From positions 1-42,946 of the forward strand of contig JACMPA010000024.1 of assembly GCA_014377695.1 (NCBI GenBank): DNA of 42,946 nucleotides, in the 5' to 3' direction. Below, piece by piece: positions 27,190 to 36,892 of the stretch (its first letter is position 1; each line of letters opens with the position of its first letter). Below the pieces are notes generated by a model that was not told where the DNA came from, made no database searches, and worked only from the letters and a program-made list of their open reading frames with translations. A program made the translations under genes and the position numbers. The stretch is from Candidatus Saccharimonadota bacterium (lineage in GTDB: Bacteria > Patescibacteriota > Saccharimonadia > Saccharimonadales > UBA4665).

Positions 27190-28992
27190 ATGCGTATACC
27201 AGATTCGTTGGTGGAGAAATTGTTGAATGCAACCGGCAGGTTCACTGCCGAACAGTTAACAACGCTCCGCGAACAAGAACAACAAGAAAAGAAGCCGTTA
27301 CAAGATTTGGTTATCAGTAACAACCTGCTTACCGAGAAGGAGTTAACCAAGCTGTACGCTGATGAGATCGAAGTGCCCTTCATCGAGCTCAATGCTAAAG
27401 AAGTTAAGCGTGAGATCCTTAAAGCTTTGCCAGAACGTATCGCCCGCCAATACCGCTCAGTAGTATTCGAGGCCGAGAAAGATGGTGAGATATCGATTGC
27501 AATGGAGGATCCGGATGACATCCAGGCCCTAAACTTTTTGCACAAACAGCTCGGGAACGAGCTCAAGATATTTATTGCCCCGGCCACGATGATCCAAGCA
27601 ACCCTGGATCAATACCGTGGCAACATCAGTAGTGAGCTTACAAAAGTTATATCCGATGAAGCGGCTGCCGATGTCGAAGAAGAAGTTGTCAGTGAAGACG
27701 AAGTCGCTGAAGACTCACCGATTGCCCAGACAGTGAATTTGATTATTGAATATGGTGTGAAGGCGAACGCAAGCGACATTCACATCGAACCGCGTGAAGG
27801 TTTCGTTATCGTACGTTACCGCATCGATGGCATGCTGCGCGAAGCCAACAAGCTCCCCCGTAAAGTATTAGGTGCCCTTGTTTCACGTATCAAAATCCTC
27901 AGTAATTTAAAGATTGACGAGCACCGCGCGCCGCAAGATGGTCGCTTTAAAGTAGAAGTCGGTGGACTAACCTACGCCCTTCGCGTCTCTACCCTGCCGA
28001 TTGTCGATGGTGAAAAGGTCGTTATGCGTATTTTGAACGAATCCACCAAGGCGGCGACCTTCGAGGACTTAGGATTCTGGGGTGATGCCCTAAAGAGCTT
28101 GAAGCACGCTATTGCTCAGCCGCACGGCATGGTGCTCGTGACTGGACCGACTGGTTCAGGCAAATCAACGACGCTATTTAGCGTCCTAACCATGCTCAAT
28201 ACGCCCAACGTAAATATTTCTACAGTGGAAGACCCGGTGGAGTATCGGGTGGTTGGCGCAAATCAGGTCCAAGTAAATCCAATCGCCGGCATGACTTTTA
28301 CGAACGGTTTACGCGCCCTACTGCGCCAAGACCCGAACATCATCATGGTTGGTGAGATCCGTGACGGCGAAACTGCTGACTTGGCCGTGCAGGCAGCACT
28401 CACAGGACACTTAGTGTTCAGTACCCTTCACACTAATAACGCCGCCACCTGTTTACCTCGTCTATTAAACATGGGCGTCGAGCCCTTCTTAATTGCATCA
28501 ACGGTCCGCGTCGTGCTCGGCCAGCGACTCGTCCGGCGACTCTGCTCGCACTGCCGCGAGGCATTCGAACCCGACGCAACGATGCTTACTCAAATTGATA
28601 AAATCTTCCACCTGCAAGAAACCGGCATTATGAAAAAGCTCCAAGTATATGAAAAAGAGGCTTTGGCCGACGGCATTGGCAAAGGCATGAAGTCGACCGC
28701 TGACGAGTTAAGTACCAGTGATCACGGTATTGGCCGCCTATTTAATGCGCATGAGGATGGTTGTGAGAATTGCAATCACACTGGCTACCGTGGCCGGATC
28801 GGTATTTACGAAGTACTCAACAACACTGAGACTATTCAGCATCAGATTGTTGGCAGCAGCACCAGTGATTCCATCGAAAACTTAGCTATCAAAGAAGGCA
28901 TGGTAACGATGCAGGTTGATGGGTTAGTCAAAGCCCTCCGCGGCGAGACTACCATCGGCGAAGTACTTAGGGTAACGGCACAGGAAGCATGA
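27190..28992 (+). CDS. pilB: Type IV pilus assembly ATPase PilB
   Basis: N-terminal MshE-type domain; GPTGSGKSTTLFSVL, RQDPNIIMVGEIRDGETADLAVQAALTGHLVFSTLHTN; CSHC...CENC zinc motif. Confidence 0.97.
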   Translation: MRIPDSLVEKLLNATGRFTAEQLTTLREQEQQEKKPLQDLVISNNLLTEKELTKLYADEIEVPFIELNAKEVKREILKALPERIARQYRSVVFEAEKDGEISIAMEDPDDIQALNFLHKQLGNELKIFIAPATMIQATLDQYRGNISSELTKVISDEAAADVEEEVVSEDEVAEDSPIAQTVNLIIEYGVKANASDIHIEPREGFVIVRYRIDGMLREANKLPRKVLGALVSRIKILSNLKIDEHRAPQDGRFKVEVGGLTYALRVSTLPIVDGEKVVMRILNESTKAATFEDLGFWGDALKSLKHAIAQPHGMVLVTGPTGSGKSTTLFSVLTMLNTPNVNISTVEDPVEYRVVGANQVQVNPIAGMTFTNGLRALLRQDPNIIMVGEIRDGETADLAVQAALTGHLVFSTLHTNNAATCLPRLLNMGVEPFLIASTVRVVLGQRLVRRLCSHCREAFEPDATMLTQIDKIFHLQETGIMKKLQVYEKEALADGIGKGMKSTADELSTSDHGIGRLFNAHEDGCENCNHTGYRGRIGIYEVLNNTETIQHQIVGSSTSDSIENLAIKEGMVTMQVDGLVKALRGETTIGEVLRVTAQEA

Positions 28993-30263
28993 AATTCTTT
29001 TATAAAGCACTCAAGGATGGCAAAGCTATTACCGGGCATGGTGAGGCTAAAAACAAGGAAGCATTTGCCGCAAATTTAAAAAAACAAGGTTTGCACCCAT
29101 TAGTCATCAAAGTTGACAAGGCAAAAGGTGGTGGCTTCTTTGGACCCTCTAAGAAAATAAAGCTCTCTGATCTAGTAATCTTTACTCGTCAACTTTCAAC
29201 GATGATTTCGGCCGGCGTGCCATTGGCCCGTTCTTTGTCGGCGCTACAAGCTGATTCCGAGAGTTTGTATTTACGTGAAGTCGTTGCCGGCATAACTCAC
29301 GAAGTCGAGGGTGGAGCACCACTTGGTGACGCGTTTGCGAAATATCCAAATGTGTTTAGTGAGGTATACGTGAACATGGTCCGCGCCGGCGAAAACGGCG
29401 GTATCCTTGATGAAATCCTCAAACGCTTGGCAACTCAGGTTGAACAGGACGCTAGTATACGTAAAAAGATTAAAAGCGCCATGATGTATCCGATTGTAAT
29501 CTTGAGTGTTACCGTGCTCGCATTTTTTGGCATCATGCTGGTCATCGTACCTAAGCTGGGCGCGATTCTCACTAGCTTAGGTGGCCCGAATGCTAAATTG
29601 CCAATTTACACACAGTACATGCTTGATGTCAGCCAGTTTTGCGTCAGCTCATCTGTTATTCGGCACATTCCACTCATTGGTATGATTCCTGGGCTCAATA
29701 AACTCCCTAACCTATTCTTCATATTGGGGCTTGGAGTAGTCGCGGGGATATACTTCCGTCGTTACATCAAAACACCACGTGGTAAGTTCTGGTTCCATGG
29801 CATGCTGCTACGGTTACCTATCTTCAAAACAATCATTTTAAAGATAGCCATCGCGCGCTTTTCGCGAACCTTTGCCTCACTAATGTCATCCGGCGTGAGT
29901 GTACTTGATGCATTAGCCGTAACCGGTGGTGCCATCGGTAATAAAGTGATCGAAAAAGAACTAAAGGACGCGGCACAGGCCGTACGCAACGGTAAACAGC
30001 TCAGCGAGCCCCTAAGCGAGAGCAAACACTTCCCGCCAATCGTTTCGCAGATGCTTGCCGTCGGTGAAGAAACCGGTCAGACCGACACCGTACTTTTGAA
30101 GGTTGCCGATTTCTATGAAGAAGAGGTTGGCACGATGATTGATGGCCTGGCGGCCATCATTGAACCAGTGATGATTATCTTCCTGGGTGGTGCGGTCGGC
30201 CTGATCGCCGCTAGTGTGATGGGACCAATCGCCTCACTATCAAAGAATATCGGTAGTAGTTAG
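28989..30263 (+). CDS. pilC: Type IV pilus inner-membrane platform PilC
   Basis: VIFTRQLSTMISAGVPLARSLSAL, ARFSRTFASLMSSGVSVLDAL, IEPVMIIFLGGAVGLIAASVMGPI; ATGA overlap with pilB. Confidence 0.96.
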   Translation: MKFFYKALKDGKAITGHGEAKNKEAFAANLKKQGLHPLVIKVDKAKGGGFFGPSKKIKLSDLVIFTRQLSTMISAGVPLARSLSALQADSESLYLREVVAGITHEVEGGAPLGDAFAKYPNVFSEVYVNMVRAGENGGILDEILKRLATQVEQDASIRKKIKSAMMYPIVILSVTVLAFFGIMLVIVPKLGAILTSLGGPNAKLPIYTQYMLDVSQFCVSSSVIRHIPLIGMIPGLNKLPNLFFILGLGVVAGIYFRRYIKTPRGKFWFHGMLLRLPIFKTIILKIAIARFSRTFASLMSSGVSVLDALAVTGGAIGNKVIEKELKDAAQAVRNGKQLSEPLSESKHFPPIVSQMLAVGEETGQTDTVLLKVADFYEEEVGTMIDGLAAIIEPVMIIFLGGAVGLIAASVMGPIASLSKNIGSS

Positions 30264-30298
30264 CACAACAGTTCGGTGCTATCAGTGGTGATAAAAGC

Positions 30299-30326
30299 TT
30301 GACGCCGTACCGGTTATGCTTATAAT
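30299..30326 (+). promoter_or_regulatory. Near-consensus sigma70-type promoter for the pilin gene
   Basis: TTGACG - 16 bp - TATAAT. Confidence 0.65.
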
Positions 30327-30395
30327 CATGTACAGATACTTTATCTCGTATAAAGGTCATAAGTAAAAATATTATTTTAAGGAGGGTGGGTCCTT

Positions 30396-30857
30396 ATGAT
30401 CTCACTGAAAAAACAAAACAAGGGCTTCACAATTGTGGAACTTTTGATCGTAATCGTCGTTATCGGTATCTTGGCCGGTCTCGTGATTACAACGTACAAC
30501 GGTATTCAACAAAAGGCGCGCAACACCGAGCGCACAACGGACCTTAAGACATTCCAAAGCCAGTTAGAGGCCTACAACGCCAACAACGGCCGTTACCCAA
30601 CGTCTACCGACCTGGGCACCAACAGCGGAACCAATGTCACCTGGACTGCGGCTAACCTGAAGGGAATGGATAAAGAGACTCTCCGTGATCCTAAGGGTTC
30701 AGACTTCTCTTTGGCTACTGCTTCTACGGCGAACAAGTACGCCTACGCACCGACACCACTTGGTTGTGACAACGCAACCACTGACTGTGCGGCCTACAAG
30801 CTGACTGCTAAGCAAGAAGGCAGCACTACAGACATTACTGTCGACAGCCTGAACTAG
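30396..30857 (+). CDS. Type IV pilin-like protein
   Basis: KGFTIVELLIVIVVIGILAGLVITTYNGIQQKARNTERTTDLK; very strong SD AAGGAGG. Confidence 0.95.
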   Translation: MISLKKQNKGFTIVELLIVIVVIGILAGLVITTYNGIQQKARNTERTTDLKTFQSQLEAYNANNGRYPTSTDLGTNSGTNVTWTAANLKGMDKETLRDPKGSDFSLATASTANKYAYAPTPLGCDNATTDCAAYKLTAKQEGSTTDITVDSLN

Positions 30858-30875
30858 ACAGTTCACGCTCCTACC

Positions 30876-30903
30876 AAAAAGCCCGGGTTTACCCGGGCTT
30901 TTT
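30876..30903 (+). terminator. Rho-independent terminator after the pilin gene
   Basis: AAAAAGCCCGGGT-TT-ACCCGGGCTTTTT. Confidence 0.93.
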
Positions 30904-30988
30904 CATGGCTCAGCTTCAGCGTGCTTGTTGCATATAAACATAAGCCTTTCTGGTATACTTAGCACCAGAGAAAAGAGACAATTGCTAG

Positions 30989-32071
30989 ATGGGCAGCACA
31001 ACTAAAACCAATTATTTTTTCAAACACAAGCCGCTATTCGGTCTCGATATTGGTGCTGGCTCCCTAAAGGTGATGCAGCTGGATGCGGAGACGCTAGGAG
31101 CCAAACCGACCATAATCGGTTATGGCACGACTCATTTTGACCGCACAGCTATTGATAACGGCGAGATTGTCCAACCAGAGGTTGTAGCTAAAGCTATGGT
31201 TGCTATGTTCAAAGATGGACTTGTCGGCGACATCACTACTCGACGCGTGGCCATGGCCCTGCCAGCTTACCGGACCTTCACGCGAGCTATTAGCCTATCG
31301 TCCCTCAAACCCAAGGAATTGGCTGATGCCGTCCAGTTAGAGGCTGAGCAATACATCCCGATGCCGATCGAAGAACTCTACCTCGATTACTCGATTATTC
31401 GATCCGACAAAGAGACGACCGAGGTTTTTGCGGTCGCGGTCCCTCGAAAAATTGTTGACTCTTACTTAACCCTGGCCCGTATTCTAGGCTTGGAAGCGGT
31501 GTTAGTCGAAACAACCCTCGGTGGTTGTTCGCGGTTATTCTCTGTTGATAAACAGAGTGCTGGCGCCAGTGTCATTATCGACTTTGGCTCGCAGTCGTCA
31601 GACATCAGCATCTTCGACAAAACTATTTTGGTAACGGGTACCGTTCAGGGCGGCGGCGCAGTATTTACCAGCTCCATCAAGTCAAAGCTAAATGTTACAC
31701 AAGCTGAAGCAAATATAATCAAAAACAAATATGGACTCAGCCTCAGCAAAAAACAGAAGGAAATTAAGGATGCTCTAACGCCGACACTCGATCAGATCGT
31801 CAAAGAAATCCGCCGGATGATCCGGTACTACGATGAGCGCTATGGTGCAGACAAACCTGTTACGCAAGTTATCACGCTTGGCGGTGGCGCAAACATGCCA
31901 GGACTAACCGAATACATGACCGAAGCGTTACGATTGCCTGTTCGACATTGTGAACCGTGGCAGTATTTTAGTTACAAAAAACTACAGATACCAAGTACGG
32001 CTGACAAACCGATGTATGCCACCGCCGCCGGCTTGGCTTTAATCAACCCCAAAGAGGTGTTGAAATCATGA
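30989..32071 (+). CDS. pilM: Type IV pilus assembly protein PilM
   Basis: FGLDIGAGSLKVMQL, LKPKELADAVQLEAEQYIPMPIEEL, VIIDFGSQSSDISIF. Confidence 0.93.
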   Translation: MGSTTKTNYFFKHKPLFGLDIGAGSLKVMQLDAETLGAKPTIIGYGTTHFDRTAIDNGEIVQPEVVAKAMVAMFKDGLVGDITTRRVAMALPAYRTFTRAISLSSLKPKELADAVQLEAEQYIPMPIEELYLDYSIIRSDKETTEVFAVAVPRKIVDSYLTLARILGLEAVLVETTLGGCSRLFSVDKQSAGASVIIDFGSQSSDISIFDKTILVTGTVQGGGAVFTSSIKSKLNVTQAEANIIKNKYGLSLSKKQKEIKDALTPTLDQIVKEIRRMIRYYDERYGADKPVTQVITLGGGANMPGLTEYMTEALRLPVRHCEPWQYFSYKKLQIPSTADKPMYATAAGLALINPKEVLKS

Positions 32072-32115
32072 GTAGCTTTCAACCGACTACAATTCAAATT
32101 GGTGGTGCAGCTTAA
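32068..32115 (+). CDS. 15-aa mini-ORF MSSFQPTTIQIGGAA bridging pilM and pilN
   Basis: Starts in ATGA overlap with pilM stop, ends in TAATG overlap with pilN start. Confidence 0.45.
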   Translation: MSSFQPTTIQIGGAA

Positions 32116-32711
32116 TGATCAATTTGCTGCCCCCAACTGTCAAAGAAGATTATGTCTACGGCTCACGCAACACGACACTACTACACTGGGCCCTCGCGAT
32201 TATGGTTGGGCTCGTTGGGCTTGGTGCAATCACTACATACGGTATGGCAACCTTGCAAAAATCATCTAATTCGTACAGTGCACAGGTCATAACTGCAGAA
32301 CAGCAGCTCGCTGATCAAAATCTACAAGGTACTGAAAAGCAAGTAAAAGAACTCTCTAGTGACTTTAAATTAGTTGTACAAGTATTATCAAAGGAAGTAT
32401 TATTCTCGAAGTTGCTCAAACAAATTGCGACGGTCATACCTTCTAACGCCATCCTAACTGGGCTCACAATCAACCAAACTTCTGGCGGGATCGATATTTC
32501 TGCTGCAGCTAAAGATTATGCCACTGCCACCCAGCTACAAGTTAATTTAGAAGACCCTGCCAATAAAATATTTTCTAAAGCCGACATTCTCAGCATTACC
32601 TGTACCAACTCGGCTCAAAATGCTGAGTATCCTTGCGCGGTTCAAATTCGGGCACTGTTTGCGAACAGCAATCCCTACTTGTTTATCAACAGCAAAGGCA
32701 CGACCAAATGA
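32115..32711 (+). CDS. pilN: PilN-like pilus assembly protein
   Basis: MINLLPP start, single TM, Fimbrial_PilN-like periplasmic domain; follows pilM. Confidence 0.82.
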   Translation: MINLLPPTVKEDYVYGSRNTTLLHWALAIMVGLVGLGAITTYGMATLQKSSNSYSAQVITAEQQLADQNLQGTEKQVKELSSDFKLVVQVLSKEVLFSKLLKQIATVIPSNAILTGLTINQTSGGIDISAAAKDYATATQLQVNLEDPANKIFSKADILSITCTNSAQNAEYPCAVQIRALFANSNPYLFINSKGTTK

Positions 32712-33352
32712 GTACTAAGCGCGTCTATTACATCATGATTGGACTTGTAGCCGTATTATTCATTGGTGTGATTGGTGGCACGTATCAAGTCAACAGTTTA
32801 CTCAAAAGCAAAGCAAAACACCTGGTTGATTTGAAGCTTCAGAGCCAAGTGATAGCTAGTCAACAAACCGGCTTACAGAATGCCAAAAAACAGGTTGCCC
32901 AGTATGCAGGCTTTGAAGCAACCGCCAAAGCAATTGTGCCGCAAGATAAGGACCAAGCTCAGGCAGTGCTGGAAATCACTAAGCTTGCTGCCGCTAGCGG
33001 CATTACAAGACTAAGCTCGGTAACCTTTCCACTCTCGACTCTTGGTGGTGTAGCTGGCGCTGGTGCTAGTACGCCACCTTCCGGCGCAGCACCTTCCACG
33101 GCAAGCCCAAAGACTTCCCTAACCCAATTGCTGCCTGTTAAAGGTGGTAGTGCTGGATTGTATAGTCTGCAAATCACTATTCAGCAAACATCCGAGGCCA
33201 CCATACCGTACAGCCAATTCATAACTTTCTTGGAAAAGCTGGAACAAAACCGGCGTACTGCCCAGGTATCAAGCATAGTTTTGCAGCCCGATAACCTTCG
33301 CCCTAACATGGTAGCCTTTACTCTAGTTATCAACGAGTTTATTAAGCCATGA
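32708..33352 (+). CDS. pilO: PilO-like pilus assembly protein
   Basis: TM plus coiled coil; ATGA overlap with pilN (start MSTKRVYYIMIG preferred over the longer ORF). Confidence 0.75.
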   Translation: MSTKRVYYIMIGLVAVLFIGVIGGTYQVNSLLKSKAKHLVDLKLQSQVIASQQTGLQNAKKQVAQYAGFEATAKAIVPQDKDQAQAVLEITKLAAASGITRLSSVTFPLSTLGGVAGAGASTPPSGAAPSTASPKTSLTQLLPVKGGSAGLYSLQITIQQTSEATIPYSQFITFLEKLEQNRRTAQVSSIVLQPDNLRPNMVAFTLVINEFIKP

Positions 33353-33651
33353 ATGAAATGAATTTAGAATCCTTTAAGGAAAAAGTTCTCGATTTCATCG
33401 AGAACGTTAAGCGCTATACAGTAATTCTATTCTGCCTGTTCTTTGCCGTTATTTACGGTTTCATTGTATACCGGGTTCAAGTCCTCAATAGCAGCGAACC
33501 GTCATTGACAGATGTTGCCACCAAAAGTCAAACAGCTTCCGTTCCGCACATTGACCCCAAGGTACTGAGTCAACTGCAGCAATTGCAGGATAATAGTGTG
33601 AGCGTAAAAACGCTCTTCAGTGACCTACGCAGCAATCCATTCCAGGAATAA
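33349..33651 (+). CDS. Small membrane protein at the end of the pilus operon
   Basis: ATGA overlap with pilO; single TM, 100 aa. Confidence 0.7.
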   Translation: MNEMNLESFKEKVLDFIENVKRYTVILFCLFFAVIYGFIVYRVQVLNSSEPSLTDVATKSQTASVPHIDPKVLSQLQQLQDNSVSVKTLFSDLRSNPFQE

Positions 33652-33696
33652 TCTAGTCCTGCTTGAGCGCCACCTGTGGGCTCACTGTGCATACAT

Positions 33697-34305
33697 TTAC
33701 TGGCTAGTATTGGATGTGTTGATCGTAGTGCGACCGAGCCGCTGATTCTCGTTCATGAACTCTTCATGTGCTTCGATAATGTCGATGGCGCATTTTTGTG
33801 GTGATGGGCAGTAAGGAAACTGGAATTTAGAATGCTCGCCGGCAGTTTCAACTTTGAGCGTACCGTAACCAAATATCGTCTGCAGAATACTACTTTGTTC
33901 AAAAGTGACGTCTTCTAAATTCTCTAGGCTGAGCTGACTGGTCTGTTTATGGAATAAACTGGTCTGCTGGACCTGCGTGATGCTATCACTGGTAACAATC
34001 CAGCGATTACCCCGGTAGATAATAACTGCAATATACCCAAAAAGCGATATTAGTACTGCCACGGCTACTGCTGCAACGAAGGCATACGTTTTGTCAGTAG
34101 CGCTCAGATTTGGTATGAGTGTCGGCAAATAGCCAATGAACCCGAACAGTAACAGTAGCAAGATTCCACAGGTTGCATACACGCCGATCAAGCCGATAGG
34201 ATGGCGCTTGAGGCTACATACAACCCGTTCACCCGGGCTCATCACCCGCAGCGGGTTATCTTCTTCGTTCTCTCGTGATAGTCGTGTTGTATCTGTTGGT
34301 TCCAT
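33697..34305 (-). CDS. PH-domain (bPH2/YdbS-like) membrane protein
   Basis: Two TM helices then RWIVTSDSITQVQQTSLFHKQTSQLSLENLEDVTFEQSSILQTIFGYGTLKVETAG. Confidence 0.8.
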   Translation of the reverse strand: MEPTDTTRLSRENEEDNPLRVMSPGERVVCSLKRHPIGLIGVYATCGILLLLLFGFIGYLPTLIPNLSATDKTYAFVAAVAVAVLISLFGYIAVIIYRGNRWIVTSDSITQVQQTSLFHKQTSQLSLENLEDVTFEQSSILQTIFGYGTLKVETAGEHSKFQFPYCPSPQKCAIDIIEAHEEFMNENQRLGRTTINTSNTSQ

Positions 34306-34319
34306 AATACTTGCCTAAA

Positions 34320-35351
34320 TTATACCAGGTTTACATCTCCCGATGATTGCTTCGGTGGCCTACCAAGGTGCACATAAGCCTTATTAGTCACCTTGCGACC
34401 GCGTGGTGTCCGTTCGAGTAAGCCGATCTGCATCAAATATGGCTCGATGAAGTCTTCAATCGTGCTGCGCTCCTCAGCAGTCAGTGCAGCAATTGTCTCA
34501 ACGCCGACTGGACCGCCATCATAGCTTTCGATGATGGCGCTCAGCAACATACGATCAGCGGGATCAAGCCCTAGTTCATCAACTTCGAGTAAATCTAGCG
34601 CTTTAGTGCTAATTGGTAGATCAATAATGCCGTCACCGTTTACGTCGGCATAGTCGCGCACCCGTTTGAGGAGCCGGTTGGCAATACGGGGCGTTTGCCG
34701 ACTTCGTTCAGCTAGCTTGAGGGCCGCCGGTTCGTGTATTTTGATATCGAGAATCCCCGCTGCTCGAGCGATTACCTGTTGCATGTGTTCGTTGCTATAA
34801 AACTCTAAACGATGCGTATGACCAAACCGATCTCGCAGTGGTGCTGCCAATGCTCCGGCGCGCGTTGTGGCACCGATCAGCGTAAACTGTGGCAAGTCCA
34901 ACCGCATTGAACGGGCTGAGGGACCCTTACCGAGAATAATATCCAATTTGTAATCTTCCATCGCACTATAGAGTACTTCTTCGACGCTGCGGTGTAACCG
35001 GTGAATTTCATCAATAAATAATATGTCACCGTCCTGAAGGTTGGTAAGCAGGCTCGCTAGATCCCCAGCTCGTTCAATAGCTGGCCCAGAGGTAATTCGT
35101 ATCTGGGCGCCCATTTCGTTGGCAATCACGCTAGCCATGGTTGTTTTACCAAGTCCCGGTGGGCCGTATAAAAGCACGTGATCCAGCGCTTCACCGCGCT
35201 TTTTGGCGGCAGTAATAGCCAGTTGCAGGTTTTGTTTTAGACGGTCTTGACCGATGTAACTCTCAAAATTATGCGGCCTTAATTTATTCTCGAGCTCCTG
35301 TTCTTCAGGAGTCTCATCTTGGACAGCAGCACCAACAATTCGTTCTATCAT
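34320..35351 (-). CDS. ruvB: Holliday junction helicase RuvB
   Basis: [65 protein letters not shown]. Confidence 0.98.
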   Translation of the reverse strand: MIERIVGAAVQDETPEEQELENKLRPHNFESYIGQDRLKQNLQLAITAAKKRGEALDHVLLYGPPGLGKTTMASVIANEMGAQIRITSGPAIERAGDLASLLTNLQDGDILFIDEIHRLHRSVEEVLYSAMEDYKLDIILGKGPSARSMRLDLPQFTLIGATTRAGALAAPLRDRFGHTHRLEFYSNEHMQQVIARAAGILDIKIHEPAALKLAERSRQTPRIANRLLKRVRDYADVNGDGIIDLPISTKALDLLEVDELGLDPADRMLLSAIIESYDGGPVGVETIAALTAEERSTIEDFIEPYLMQIGLLERTPRGRKVTNKAYVHLGRPPKQSSGDVNLV

Positions 35352-35396
35352 TACTGTTTAGTATAGCGCAATATACTTACGCTTGTCGCAAAGAGA

Positions 35397-36212
35397 TTAC
35401 GGCGCACGCGACGGATCCCAACAAGTACGGAGGTCGCGGTCTAGGCCAGCAAGTCGCGTCATGTCCGCTTCATTTAATTCAAAGTCGAATATTTCGGCGT
35501 TTTCTTTAACCCGGCTTGGCGTAACTGATTTAGGTAAGACTACAAGGTCTTTTTGTACCAACCAACGAAGCATTATCTGGGCAAAGGATTTGCCGTACTT
35601 CTGGGCAAGCTCCTGTAACAGTGGCTCTTCGGCACCTGCTCTGGCGTGAGCGAGGGGCGAATAGGCTTCAACAGCAATGCCGTTCTCCTTACAGTACGCC
35701 AGTAGTTCTGGCTGCTGCAAAAATACATGCAGCTCCACCTGGTTAACGGCGGGCATTGCGGCGGCATATTTTTTCATTTCTTCTAAGTGTCGAATGGTGT
35801 AGTTGCTGACACCAATAGTCTTGGCCTTACCGGCCGCCTTCATTTCTTCGAGAGTTTTCCAGGCTTTTTTACGCATCAGGGCAACTGGAAAATGTAATAG
35901 TACGAGGTCGACATAGTCCGTTTGCAGTCGGTCGAGCGACTTCTCGAAACTAGGTTTTGTATGACCAATCGTTATGTTCTCGACACGGATCTTGGTTGTA
36001 ATCCATATGTCCTCACGTTTCAACCCGTGGCGCTTCCATGCTTCACCCAGGTAATTCTCATTGCCATACACTTGAGCGGTGTCGAAATGCCGGTAGCCGC
36101 TGGCGACGGCTGCGTCGAATGAGACGTTAAACTCTTGCTGCGAAACTTTCCACAACCCAAGCCCTATTTGGGGTATCGAACTAGTTTCATCGAGTTTTAT
36201 GTTTGGAATCAT
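35397..36212 (-). CDS. Aldo/keto reductase
   Basis: GYRHFDTAQVYGNE, YVDLVLLHFPV, IGVSNYTIRHLEEM, EAYSPLA. Confidence 0.92.
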   Translation of the reverse strand: MIPNIKLDETSSIPQIGLGLWKVSQQEFNVSFDAAVASGYRHFDTAQVYGNENYLGEAWKRHGLKREDIWITTKIRVENITIGHTKPSFEKSLDRLQTDYVDLVLLHFPVALMRKKAWKTLEEMKAAGKAKTIGVSNYTIRHLEEMKKYAAAMPAVNQVELHVFLQQPELLAYCKENGIAVEAYSPLAHARAGAEEPLLQELAQKYGKSFAQIMLRWLVQKDLVVLPKSVTPSRVKENAEIFDFELNEADMTRLAGLDRDLRTCWDPSRAP

Positions 36213-36216
36213 CGGT

Positions 36217-36792
36217 TTAGCCTTTCAGCGCTAATTTGATACGTTCTTCTACTGGTAGCTCTGGATCAATCTTCTGCAAGGCGACCGTGGCATCTTGTGG
36301 GGAGTAACCAAGGCTTATCAAGGCCTCAGAAGCCTCATCCTGGGCATTTACACCAGGCCGACCGACAATGTTCTCGGCCGCGTCGGTACTAATTAGCCCG
36401 ACTTTATCGCGCAGCTCAACCACGATCTGTTCAGCGGCTCGTTTGCCAACCCCTTTAGCAGATTGCAGAAGCTTCACATCGCCGGCCGCGATAGCACCGC
36501 GCACACCTGGGGCAGTACCAATATCCAGAACAGCTAAAGCTACCTTAGGACCAACATTCTTAACGCCCAGCAACTGCTCAAACAGTGCTTTAGTATCGAC
36601 CTGTACGAACCCAAACAGGTCGTAGCTTTGTTCGCGGATATGCTCGTGGATATAAAATTTAGCAGAATCACCAGTATTCATACGGCTAAAATCTTCAGCA
36701 GTAACCTGTAGGCCGTAGCCTACACCGTTCACATCGAGCACCACCATATCGTGTAGCTTCTCACTCACTACGCCGTTAAGTGTCGCGATCAT
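36217..36792 (-). CDS. ruvA: Holliday junction protein RuvA
   Basis: MIATLNGVV, VGYGLQVT, LFEQLLGVKNVGPKVALAVLDI, AKGVGKRAAEQIVVELRDK. Confidence 0.97.
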   Translation of the reverse strand: MIATLNGVVSEKLHDMVVLDVNGVGYGLQVTAEDFSRMNTGDSAKFYIHEHIREQSYDLFGFVQVDTKALFEQLLGVKNVGPKVALAVLDIGTAPGVRGAIAAGDVKLLQSAKGVGKRAAEQIVVELRDKVGLISTDAAENIVGRPGVNAQDEASEALISLGYSPQDATVALQKIDPELPVEERIKLALKG

Positions 36793-36892
36793 AAGATTTT
36801 ACTAACTAGCAGTACATCGCTTCTTGATATAGGAACATTCATACATCTATTATGGCACAGCCAGCTTACAGTCAATGAGTTATACTGGAATA

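Noticed and set aside
32633-32707. Upstream extension of PilO (MRGSNSGTVCEQQ...)
   Set aside because: Out-of-frame translation of the pilN 3' end; the ATGA-coupled start at 32708 is far more likely
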